From the NCBI GenBank assembly GCA_905197665.1, contig CAJJZP010000014.1, positions 1-64,000 of the forward strand: a stretch of DNA of 64,000 nucleotides. The letters run 5' to 3'. Of this stretch, positions 24,067-30,715 are shown one piece after another. The DNA is from an uncultured Collinsella sp. (GTDB lineage Bacteria; Actinomycetota; Coriobacteriia; Coriobacteriales; Coriobacteriaceae). The notes under the pieces are model-generated. The model was not told the DNA's origin. It made no database searches and worked only from the letters and a program-made list of their open reading frames with translations. The translations under genes and the position numbers were made by a program. Position 1 is the stretch's first letter. Every line of letters starts with the position of its first letter.

Positions 24067-24205
24067 CCGGTTTACTACGCTGATTCCCGGATTTCCGACC
24101 TCACGCTTACTTTCGCATAACGGGCAGGCGATCTACCTGCGGTTTTACGAGCGGCGAATTCGGTGTGCTCAGCCACACTCAATCCAACGTAGTAAACCGG
24201 CATGG
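24067..24205. repeat. Palindromic MITE-like element, copy 2
   Basis: The right end (24188-24205) is identical to that of copy 1. The left end is conserved over 13 bp (24067-24079, CCGGTTTACTACG), and its outer 5 bp have decayed. The two copies lie in the same orientation, each upstream of a tRNA-Ala copy, so element and tRNA may have been duplicated together. Confidence 0.6.
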
Positions 24206-24268
24206 TTTTAAAATGGCACTTAATTACTAACAGCATATAAAGTATTAAAATTGCTCACATTGAAATTA

Positions 24269-24928
24269 TTACTTACCAATACCAAGCCAATTGCACAGAA
24301 CGTTGGCCCGCAATCTGGTCTCAGCGCATCTCATCGCCTCGGTTTTTGGTTTGTAGCACAACTCCAATCGCTCACACACACTGTGAATGATGACATCAAG
24401 CTGATCGTGATCATTGAGCATGTCATGGGTTACAAGAAATACGTCGTATCCCATGCTTTGCAATGCTGTCATTCGGGTGGCATCGTGGTCAAGCACAGCG
24501 CCCGATCCATGAATAACCTCACCTTGAAGTTCGATAATCACGGCCTTCATTGTTATTGGGTTTACGATGACGATATCGCCGTAACAGATTTTCTGACCTG
24601 CGATTTTCCGAGCTGAATTCGACAGCGGTGTTAGGTCGTTGACGAATATGTTTTTAAACTCCGCTCCGCCGGCACGCCTCGGATGACTCAGCAACATGAT
24701 TCCAGCAACTTCTAGCGGGGATGCAGCAATACCCATTACCTGCTGTGCGGCTTCGCAGAATTGCTTTCCCCACATCTCGCCCTTAACCTTCGCCGCAAAT
24801 CTATGTAATTCTTCTATTTCAATAAGAGGCTTTCTCATCCAAAGCGATGTGCCCTTTCCGTTAGTTTTATTTCCGAATCCGTCATCCCGCTGCCCACTTT
24901 GATCATGCTCGCTGTCCTTCTGGTGCAC
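24269..24928 (-). CDS. DUF559/Vsr-like nuclease half of a split AbiEi-type gene
   Basis: This frame gives 219 residues from a GTG at 24926-24928, but it continues naturally upstream (APWKRVYARVHQKDSEHD), so it is probably the C-terminal half of a ~385-residue protein that starts at 25427. The C-terminal domain has DIVIVNP, AVIIELQGEVIHGSGAVLDH, DATRMTALQSMGYDVFLVTH and LERL-like helices. That is the pattern of a DUF559/Vsr-type PD-(D/E)xK nuclease fold, with E and Q of ELQGE as candidate metal or DNA residues. A run of five T (24966-24970) is the likely site of a one-base insertion. As written, it would need reinitiation to be made. Confidence 0.6.
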   Translation of the reverse strand: MHQKDSEHDQSGQRDDGFGNKTNGKGTSLWMRKPLIEIEELHRFAAKVKGEMWGKQFCEAAQQVMGIAASPLEVAGIMLLSHPRRAGGAEFKNIFVNDLTPLSNSARKIAGQKICYGDIVIVNPITMKAVIIELQGEVIHGSGAVLDHDATRMTALQSMGYDVFLVTHDMLNDHDQLDVIIHSVCERLELCYKPKTEAMRCAETRLRANVLCNWLGIGK

Positions 24929-25427
24929 CCGAGCATAGACTCGCTTCCATGGGGCCTCGTCTTGGTTTTTCGTCTAGTTCAAACAGACTTTCTGTGGTGT
25001 ACTGCTCTTCTTCTTCTGATTTTGCCCGCTCAAGTGCCATGTCAACCGCGGGCGATGGTTTAAAAACCGAGAACCATCCGCAAAATTCGTACATAGCCAG
25101 AACCAGATCGCATGAAGAAACGCTTCGAGTCATGGTGAATAGCGTATTAAGAGGGTCTGTGACGCTAAAGCCCATGCCCGTGTCGATGGAAACCTTCTCC
25201 GTATAGGCGTTGTTCCATCGGATGGTCCGTCTTGTCTTGGAATGTAGGTTGCTTCGTGTTGATGCTGCTGTGATGACTGGCGTCTTGAGGACGTCGGTTA
25301 CGAAAGGGGCTTGGGATAAGGCATGCCAGCCATCTTCGGAGCTAGGTAAGCGCGGGTAGAGGTCGCGCACCTGCGGTGGGCAGCGCCAATAGCGGAATGC
25401 AGTGTTTGCGCAGACGATTTCGTCCAT
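24903..25427 (-). CDS. AbiEi-like N-terminal half of a frameshifted gene
   Basis: The frame has 174 residues and starts at ATG 25425-25427 after a good GGGGAGG site. The sequence (FRYWRCPPQVRDLYPRLP, SKTRRTIRWN, DTGMGFSVTDPLNTLFTMTR) resembles the N-terminal part of coriobacterial AbiEi-like/DUF559 proteins, where a winged-helix-like region is followed by a conserved VTDPxxTLxxL segment. It runs out of frame after LFELDEKP, at the A5 run, and stops at 24903. Removing one A joins it in frame to the nuclease half (24269-24928). The abortive-infection role is family knowledge and the gene may be inactive here. Confidence 0.55.
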   Translation of the reverse strand: MDEIVCANTAFRYWRCPPQVRDLYPRLPSSEDGWHALSQAPFVTDVLKTPVITAASTRSNLHSKTRRTIRWNNAYTEKVSIDTGMGFSVTDPLNTLFTMTRSVSSCDLVLAMYEFCGWFSVFKPSPAVDMALERAKSEEEEQYTTESLFELDEKPRRGPMEASLCSGAPEGQRA

Positions 25428-25783
25428 TTGCGCCTCCCCTGGTTACGGCCTCGGGCCGTGCGGATTGCGGGTAAGGTCGATTATCTACTGGCGCATCATG
25501 CGGGTAAGTACGGGAAGCTGACCAAACACTGACCAAAAGCTTGACGCAATCCGTTGAAAAGCCGCCATAGGCATGAACGAGCTGGTACAAGCTGTGAGCC
25601 AGCGGTCTCTGTCTCCACAATTGCACATAGATTACGCGGGGAATTCAATGAATAAACGCAGACGCATTTTGCAAAACGCGCAATGACGACACCTAAGGTG
25701 AACTGCGTAACATATAACGCCTTAGGTAACTTCGTTTCGATTTTGGTGTCACTATTAGTGTCAGACTAGTGTCAAAAAGAAAA
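25428..25783. other. Intergenic region without a supported gene
   Basis: Nothing here reads as a gene. It holds an inverted repeat CCTAAGG/CCTTAGG around 25690-25735 and a TGTCA-rich end (25747-25774) next to tRNA-Val. Such sequence beside a tRNA could be a scar of an integrated element, but no integrase is seen. Confidence 0.3.
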
Positions 25784-25810
25784 AGGCCAGAGGCTTAACA
25801 CCTCTGACCT
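25784..25810 (-). terminator. Terminator of tRNA-Val
   Basis: A 10-bp stem with one mismatch (25784-25793 with 25801-25810) is followed on the minus strand by a T-rich run. It lies 10 nt past the tRNA. Confidence 0.7.
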
Positions 25811-25820
25811 GCGCTTTTGA

Positions 25821-25895
25821 TGGTGGGCGATACAAGATTCGAACTTGTGACCCCATCCGTGTGAAGGATATGCTCTACCCCTGAGCCAATCGCCC
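25821..25895 (-). tRNA. tRNA-Val (anticodon CAC)
   Basis: A 75-nt cloverleaf with acceptor GGGCGAT pairing with ATCGCCC and encoded CCA. The anticodon loop TTCACAC gives CAC, and the T arm contains AGTTCGAATCT. It separates the AbiEi-like gene from the toxin-antitoxin block and is a plausible past integration point of the accessory island. Confidence 0.93.
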
Positions 25896-25918
25896 GTCGC
25901 CTTTCGGCAAAAGAGATA

Positions 25919-26230
25919 CTAACATAGCCGTGCGTGGTTTACCAAGAACTTTTTGCCCTCGATTTTAAATTCGTGAGTGCCAGCCGCGCCATGGCAAACG
26001 CCGTAACCACTAAAATCGCAGCTCAACACTGCTTTACAGCTTGAACCACGACGTCTCGGGGTGGCAGCTTCGTCGATCAAGGCGATGCTGTCCAGATCAT
26101 CGGGTAAAGTACGGGGTGCTTTCGGCACGATAGGGTCGGTTGCGTCTGCTGTACAGTTGTCAAAAGTCATGCTTTCAGGATAATTGCTGCAACAACTATC
26201 AGGGCATGTCGTTGCATTTAACGTTTTCAT
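25919..26230 (-). CDS. Hypothetical cysteine-rich small protein
   Basis: This frame has ~103 residues from ATG 26228-26230, with AGAAGGA upstream at 7 nt. It is cysteine-rich (TCPDSCCSNYP, GSSCKAVLSC, GVCHGA, ARLC) and has no TM helix or recognised domain. It ends close to the tRNA-Val 5' end, within its promoter region. The good ribosome-binding site supports translation, but composition is odd, and it could be a truncated gene. Confidence 0.4.
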   Translation of the reverse strand: MKTLNATTCPDSCCSNYPESMTFDNCTADATDPIVPKAPRTLPDDLDSIALIDEAATPRRRGSSCKAVLSCDFSGYGVCHGAAGTHEFKIEGKKFLVNHARLC

Positions 26231-26313
26231 CACGCCGTCCTTCTGCTGACTGAATCCGAGCGTTTAACCCGGGCATTTCGACCATGCAACCTAAATTGAT
26301 ATTCTTGAGGCAA

Positions 26314-26628
26314 TCAATCATCGCTGTCCAAGCGTCTAGATGTCAGGTCGAAAACCTTGACCTTGTCCCTTGCACCTATTGCGATGATTTGAACTACTTC
26401 GACGTGCCCGTCGCGGATGCGATAAATTACGCGAATGCCATCAGTACGAAACTTAAGTTCCCTACAACCTGCAAGAAGACCCGAAAGCGGCTTGCCAATT
26501 TCTTCGGCCCGAAGTGCAAGGCGCGCAATACCTTTGTCCGCCATAGCGCGAACCGAGCCATCGAGTGACAGATACTCTTTCTCGGCAGTCTTGTCGTAAA
26601 ACTCAACCTTAAACCTAGCCACGCTCAC
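26314..26628 (-). CDS. RelE/ParE-family toxin of a type II toxin-antitoxin pair
   Basis: The protein has 104 residues. The family pattern is clear: an N-terminal strand and helix (FKVEFYDKTAEKEYLSL), two helices (AMADKGIARLALRAEEIGKP), then the beta sheet GCRELKFRTDGIRVIYRIRD and VEVVQIIAIGARDKVKVF. This is the RelE/ParE/HigB fold, in which RelE-type toxins cut mRNA on the ribosome and ParE-type block gyrase. Basic residues in ELKFRTDGIRVIYR fit the active face. Its ATG overlaps the end of the antitoxin gene by 4 nt, as usual in these operons. Confidence 0.88.
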   Translation of the reverse strand: MSVARFKVEFYDKTAEKEYLSLDGSVRAMADKGIARLALRAEEIGKPLSGLLAGCRELKFRTDGIRVIYRIRDGHVEVVQIIAIGARDKVKVFDLTSRRLDSDD

Positions 26629-26993
26629 TCGAACAGCTCCTCGTCGGAAATGGGATCGGTTGCCTCGGCTTCTAGCATGGCCTCGAACCTCTCACGTCCC
26701 GCGGTATCGGAGAACGGAATGCCCTTGCGATTCGAATCAGTGTCGCCCTGCGCGAGCCTTGCAGCGGCTATAGCGTGCAGGCGCTCCTCTCGGAGCTGTT
26801 CGAGTTCGACCGCCATCGCTTCGAACTCGTCGAAGCCAACGATAACAGTATCGATGCCATCGTTCCTGTCTGAGACAAATTGCGGTTCTCTTCGAGCGCG
26901 ACGTCTCGCTTCGCCAAAATTTTTGCTTGCCTGCGTCGAAGTCAGCACCTGTTCGCGTCCGAAAACGAGTTTCTTGTCTATCACGGCAACCAT
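26625..26993 (-). CDS. Phd/YefM-like antitoxin
   Basis: The protein has 122 residues. The N-terminal DNA-binding and dimer part has VLTSTQASKNFGEARRRARR and VIVGFDEFEAM, typical of Phd/YefM antitoxins. The C-terminal half is acidic (FEAMLEAEATDPISDEELFE) and would bind the toxin encoded right after it. Antitoxin-first order and overlap suggest autoregulation. A GGAGGTT site lies upstream of the start at 26993. The AT-rich stretch 27000-27060 is the likely promoter and operator. Confidence 0.85.
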   Translation of the reverse strand: MVAVIDKKLVFGREQVLTSTQASKNFGEARRRARREPQFVSDRNDGIDTVIVGFDEFEAMAVELEQLREERLHAIAAARLAQGDTDSNRKGIPFSDTAGRERFEAMLEAEATDPISDEELFE

Positions 26994-27063
26994 AGCAACC
27001 TCCTTTAAAATCTGTCTCTAATACGTATTATTAGTTTCATTTAAATACGTACGTAAAGGAAAG

Positions 27064-27426
27064 TTAAACAGCAATATTCTTACTATTGATTGTTTCGGAT
27101 GAACAGGGTTTCGAATCGTACTCCAGAGCAACCGGTTGCCTGACAGGGTCTTCGATGGCGCAGTTTAGGGTCTTTGCGAGCGCCAATGCCGAAGAGAGCG
27201 AGGCACGGCGTAGGTCGAGTCGGATCTGCTCGTAGAGCTGTATAGCGCGAAGTAAACCCCCGATTGGGTGGCGAGCTATTTTTGCGTTAGACCGGCTGGG
27301 CTTTCCCGTGGCTATCAACGCATCCCCATCGCGGATGGCCTTTAGGCTCTCAACGTTGAGTACATCGGGAGGATCAGATAGCAGGATGATATTCGCAAAC
27401 TCATCGTCCCACACATGTTGCTTCAT
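27064..27426 (-). CDS. Partner protein of the MNT nucleotidyltransferase, unknown family
   Basis: The protein has 120 residues from ATG 27424-27426, with GAGGTG upstream inside the preceding gene. Frame overlap of 26 nt with the nucleotidyltransferase suggests a two-gene unit. The position is that of HepT in MntA-HepT toxin-antitoxin pairs, but the R-x4-6-H motif is not obvious. Visible features are ANIILLSDPPDVLN, a short helix LLRAIQLYEQIRLDLRR and SLSSALALAKTLN. It may be a diverged or unrelated partner. Confidence 0.5.
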   Translation of the reverse strand: MKQHVWDDEFANIILLSDPPDVLNVESLKAIRDGDALIATGKPSRSNAKIARHPIGGLLRAIQLYEQIRLDLRRASLSSALALAKTLNCAIEDPVRQPVALEYDSKPCSSETINSKNIAV

Positions 27427-27712
27427 AGATGCGCACCTCATCTTGCTTGATACTTTTGCGGAAGGGCAGGCGCATGTGCTCTGGTGGGTTGGTGACGATA
27501 TCAACCTTTCGCCCAAGTTCCCTCTCGAGCTCATGGGGGAGTTCGTAAAGCGTGCCGAACGTCATGGTGTTGCCGCAGATTAGGCGCAAGTCAATATCGC
27601 TATCGGGCGTTTGCTCGCCTCGGGCAAACGAGCCAAATAAAAATGCTTTGCTGACGTCGTATTGAGCAAGCACGCGAGAGGCGGAGGTGGATATGTCGGA
27701 AGGCGAAATCAT
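27401..27712 (-). CDS. MNT-type minimal nucleotidyltransferase
   Basis: The protein has 103 residues from the ATG at 27710-27712. The polymerase-beta-type catalytic motif is intact: AFLFGSFARGEQTPDSDIDL has G-S-x-A-R-G and the paired aspartates. A third acidic residue lies in RKVDIVTNP. Such proteins act as antitoxins that AMPylate HepT, or as solo toxins. The overlapping downstream gene is its likely partner. Confidence 0.82.
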   Translation of the reverse strand: MISPSDISTSASRVLAQYDVSKAFLFGSFARGEQTPDSDIDLRLICGNTMTFGTLYELPHELERELGRKVDIVTNPPEHMRLPFRKSIKQDEVRIYEATCVGR

Positions 27713-27740
27713 GGGATATTTTCCGTTCAACAGTAGAGCG

Positions 27741-27980
27741 TCAGGGGGCAAGCGCCGATACCCCCGGTCCGGCTTTTTGTTGTTCTGCAAGCTCGAAGAT
27801 AAATGGGGCGTTTGATCTAACGAACTCGGTCAAAAAATCCAGATCGTCAGTAGAAAAACCTTCGACATTGAACCAATTAACCGCAGGCAAGAAGCATTCT
27901 GCATGGTCAAAGCCAAAGTCAACCGGACGCTCGACGGCTACGCGAACGGCCCCGTCATCCCTAGCATAAGCAGAGTTCAT
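27741..27980 (-). CDS. Small hypothetical protein
   Basis: The frame has 79 residues starting at ATG 27978-27980. The sequence has an acidic, hydrophobic mix (PVDFGFDHAECFLPAVNWFN, STDDLDFLTEFVRSN), which could be a small folded domain. No family is recognised. It lies between the frameshifted gene at 27998 and the nucleotidyltransferase on the same strand. The last ~10 residues may be out-of-frame if the gene is truncated. Confidence 0.4.
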   Translation of the reverse strand: MNSAYARDDGAVRVAVERPVDFGFDHAECFLPAVNWFNVEGFSTDDLDFLTEFVRSNAPFIFELAEQQKAGPGVSALAP

Positions 27981-27997
27981 TACTCCGCCCCGCTGTT

Positions 27998-28366
27998 CTA
28001 AATAAACTCTCCCGTCTCCAGGTCTACGAAGTCCGCGAGCTTTATCTTTCCGGAGAAGCCGCTCCCCTTGTACTTTCCTGCATAGGTCTCAGAGTCGAAC
28101 TTGAACGAAATGTTATACAGCTTGCCGCTCTTTGTCTTCCTGATCAGCCTGTTTTCCAGCATGTAGCTCAGTACCCTTTTATGGCCTTCTCTATCGTTAC
28201 CGTTTAGGTAAAAGCAGCAGACACCTTGTTTCGAGCCTGCCGCGATGAGCGTTTCGGGGTTCGAGTATTTGGCCTCTACGACGACGCCATCAAGAACTGC
28301 CGTTCCGACGATGTCGTCCATGAGGACGGTTTGAATGGAGAGAAGAAGAACATCCATTTGCCGCAT
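27998..28366 (-). CDS. C-terminal part of a frameshifted hypothetical gene
   Basis: The frame has 122 residues. QTVLMDDIVGTAVLDGVVVE, AKYSNPETLIAAGSKQGVCC and NISFKFDSETYAGKYKGSGF read as ordinary protein, but the first residues (MRQMDVLLLS) look out-of-frame. The upstream frame 28276-28521 ends GKWMFFF here, so the two parts were probably one protein with a one-base shift in a GAAGAAGAA run near 28340-28350. The family is not recognised. Confidence 0.45.
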   Translation of the reverse strand: MRQMDVLLLSIQTVLMDDIVGTAVLDGVVVEAKYSNPETLIAAGSKQGVCCFYLNGNDREGHKRVLSYMLENRLIRKTKSGKLYNISFKFDSETYAGKYKGSGFSGKIKLADFVDLETGEFI

Positions 28367-28521
28367 TGGACGGGATCTATGTCGTGGATTCGTTCCTTAT
28401 TGGTAAACCAGATCCACGAGTAAGATTGAACTCTGATAATAGAGCCAGAATCGTTTAGAGGTGTTTCTTCGACGGACGGCGTTAATTCCTCGTTGTTGCC
28501 TGTGTTATTTGAGCCTGCCAT
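28276..28521 (-). CDS. N-terminal part of the same frameshifted gene
   Basis: Starting at ATG 28519-28521, this frame reads MAGSNNTGNNEELTPSVEET, SGSIIRVQSYSWIWFTNKER and DPVQCGKWMFFF, and then SPFKPSSWTTSSER, which looks out-of-frame. A Ser/Asn/Glu-rich opening followed by an aromatic core suggests a short linker and a domain. Taken together with 27998-28366 it would make a protein of about 170 residues. Confidence 0.4.
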   Translation of the reverse strand: MAGSNNTGNNEELTPSVEETPLNDSGSIIRVQSYSWIWFTNKERIHDIDPVQCGKWMFFFSPFKPSSWTTSSERQFLMASS

Positions 28522-28544
28522 TTCATTTATCCTAACATTCGCCC

Positions 28545-29135
28545 TTAATAAAACTCTTCGCCAGCAGCCTCGAGCGCTTGTATCGCTGCGCGTTTTAGCT
28601 CATTGAGACTTTCGTAGCCGCTTCCCGACAGCGGGATTATTCGTACGTTGAATGAGTCACCGTACTTGTAGTCGGCATACACATCGCAATTACCCCTACC
28701 GAGAAACTGTATGGCCGCCCGATCAATTGCCTTTGCGCTTTGGCCTAAGTAGTACAGATCCTTGGTTGCATTATGAACAATGAAGATGCCAGTAATTTCG
28801 CCTTGCTGTGTCAGGGCCTTTCGCTGAGCCATAAACTCTTCCGCGCTCGCGGCGATTTGAGGATCATCTTCTAGGAGCGATTGGCGTAGCCCCAGCAGTT
28901 TTTCTTGTTGCTTTGATGCCGTAATAACAAGAAGGATCCCGTCCACAAAAAAGAACAAGCCAAAGAGCAAGAAAGGAAAAGAAAGCGAGCCATATATGCT
29001 GGCACTCGATGACAGAGCGGAAAAGAGACCGACAATTGCCAATACAAGACCAGTAGCGCTGAAGACTTTTCCGATCTGGATGAGCCTTCTTGGAGGGGCC
29101 GATGCGACGGTTTTGATTTGATAGTAGTTCCTCAT
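28545..29135 (-). CDS. Membrane protein with a GIY-YIG-like C-terminal domain
   Basis: The protein has 196 residues. Two TM helices (~23-46 and ~50-72) follow a short basic N terminus. After a charged linker (~75-110), the end reads GEITGIFIVHNATKDLYYLG, then a helix with GRGNCDVYADYKYG, IRIIPL-like strand and YESLNELKRAAIQALEA. That matches the GIY-YIG nuclease fold (G-x-F at GIF instead of GIY, YYLG for YIG). The catalytic arginine of classic members is not clear, so it may bind rather than cut DNA. It is a possible membrane-bound defence protein. Confidence 0.65.
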   Translation of the reverse strand: MRNYYQIKTVASAPPRRLIQIGKVFSATGLVLAIVGLFSALSSSASIYGSLSFPFLLFGLFFFVDGILLVITASKQQEKLLGLRQSLLEDDPQIAASAEEFMAQRKALTQQGEITGIFIVHNATKDLYYLGQSAKAIDRAAIQFLGRGNCDVYADYKYGDSFNVRIIPLSGSGYESLNELKRAAIQALEAAGEEFY

Positions 29136-29402
29136 GGTATGACTCCAGTGATAATGGCAATTGGGTCAAAATGAAGCTTTATAAACGGCAGCATTTGGAT
29201 TGCAATTATCTTATCGCTCTGGCAGTTGGGGTGTAAGGCTCAACATCGGTAGCAGATCGAGAGGCAGTCGAGCTGAACAAAATAGTGCCGTCGCAGCGAT
29301 AGCTGATACGGCACCAATCTCTAATAAATTGATTTAGTAGAAGGCTAAAGACTTCTGCAATGGCTGCATTCATCCCTCCCCTGGTCTGGCTTAAACGGGG
29401 CC
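29136..29402. other. Intergenic region, no gene supported
   Basis: This 267-bp stretch separates the GIY-YIG gene from the LPxTG gene. Short frames exist on the minus strand (for example 29206-29370), but without a ribosome-binding site or a known motif. No clear hairpins. Confidence 0.3.
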
Positions 29403-30497
29403 TTAGCAGCGACATGCGGCGGCTAGAAGCGCTGTACCAAGCAGGAAAAGCGTCACGGAAGCGGAGATCCAGTTGTTGTCGGCGGTCTTGGGGAGTGCCG
29501 CAGTTGTTGCGGTGGCAGGCTTGGGCTTGGTCGTCTTGGCGACCGTTGTCTTGGTTGCTGTCGTTGTTGTCTTGGTTGGCGCGGCCGCGGGTTTCAGCGT
29601 GGGATTTGCCGTGGGCTCTGTGGTGGGCTCTCCGGCGGCAGGGCTAGCATCGGTGGGAGACTTGTCCGCGTTATCGCCCGGTACCTCGCCCCCGTCGGTC
29701 TCCCCCGCCGGAGGCGTGGCGACATCGGGCTCAACCACCACATGCGGTGCCACGACCCCCGCAACATCCACCACGCCACCAGCACCAAAGGCCCCACCAA
29801 CAGGCGTCACAAACCGCGCGGACACAAGCGACCCGCCCAGGCAAGCAACGCCGCCGTCGGCACCGGTCGCATCGAGCCACGAGGCGTCGACGGAAAGACG
29901 ACAGCCGGCCGCGCCAGCGCCAAGGCCCGCATCCTGCAGATACACGCCGTAGGCGCGTACGCCCGCTCCGAACCCGTCGCCCGCGGCAACGACGCGTCCG
30001 CCGCCGCGCACGGCCATGTCGCCTGCGATCACGCCGGCAACCGCCTCGTCCGTAATATCGGCCCCGTCCGCTCGGGCATCGACGGTGCATCCGTCCACCA
30101 CGAGCGCCTGCGAGACGTGGATCCCGCACTGTGAGCTCATCGCCGTCAGGGTCCCGGTGCCGCGAAGCGTCAGGTTGCCCCACACCTCCATGCCGCATAG
30201 CGTGATGTCCGCATCGGGCGCATGCGACTCCGTCACGGAGTTCTGCCCGGCAAGCGTCAGCACCAGGTCGCCGTCGGCGCCGATGGCCTCGCCCGCGTAG
30301 CCGTTAAGCTCAAGGTGGTCGGCATCGGTCCAGGCCCAGCCGGGGCCCGATACGCCCGGCTCGCAGTATGTCGCACCCGCGATGATGAGGCTCTCCGCGC
30401 CCGCGGCATAAGAAGGCCCGCCCAGCAAAACGCATAGGCAGGCCATGGCAACAATCGCAATGTAATCACGGCTGGTGTAGGACTTGGCAGCAAACAT
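29403..30497 (-). CDS. LPxTG-type cell-wall-anchored surface protein
   Basis: The protein has 364 residues from ATG 30495-30497, with GGAG upstream. The signal peptide (IAIVAMACLCVLLGGPSYAA) is followed by a repetitive beta-solenoid-like region (DLVLTLAGQNSVTES, LTLRGTGTLTAMSSQCGI, ALVVDGCTVDARADGADI) of the right-handed-helix kind seen in bacterial carbohydrate-binding or adhesin proteins. A Thr/Pro/Lys-rich wall-spanning stretch (~250-330) leads to sortase motif LPKTADN, a TM helix and the short tail RC. The tail lacks the usual several basic residues. GC is much higher than in the neighbouring island genes. Confidence 0.82.
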   Translation of the reverse strand: MFAAKSYTSRDYIAIVAMACLCVLLGGPSYAAGAESLIIAGATYCEPGVSGPGWAWTDADHLELNGYAGEAIGADGDLVLTLAGQNSVTESHAPDADITLCGMEVWGNLTLRGTGTLTAMSSQCGIHVSQALVVDGCTVDARADGADITDEAVAGVIAGDMAVRGGGRVVAAGDGFGAGVRAYGVYLQDAGLGAGAAGCRLSVDASWLDATGADGGVACLGGSLVSARFVTPVGGAFGAGGVVDVAGVVAPHVVVEPDVATPPAGETDGGEVPGDNADKSPTDASPAAGEPTTEPTANPTLKPAAAPTKTTTTATKTTVAKTTKPKPATATTAALPKTADNNWISASVTLFLLGTALLAAACRC

Positions 30498-30715
30498 ACC
30501 CGCTCCGATCTTCGCAGGAGCCAATAGAATGTGCACCAGAAAATGCCCTGGTAGCAGCAGTTATTAGTTTAGCGAGATCAAGGCACAAACAAAGAAAATG
30601 TCCCTGAGCAGCGCCAATAATTAGGTGTAAATCGTTTTGCCAATCGGTGAAAGGAAGCTTCTGATATGTTGAACAAGCGCATGGGATCGGCAAGGCGTTG
30701 AGCAGCTAGGCGCAA

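Noticed and set aside
25428..25820. Integrase or attachment-site remnant next to tRNA-Val
   Set aside because: No integrase-like sequence or repeat of the tRNA end was found, so it is only mentioned as possible.
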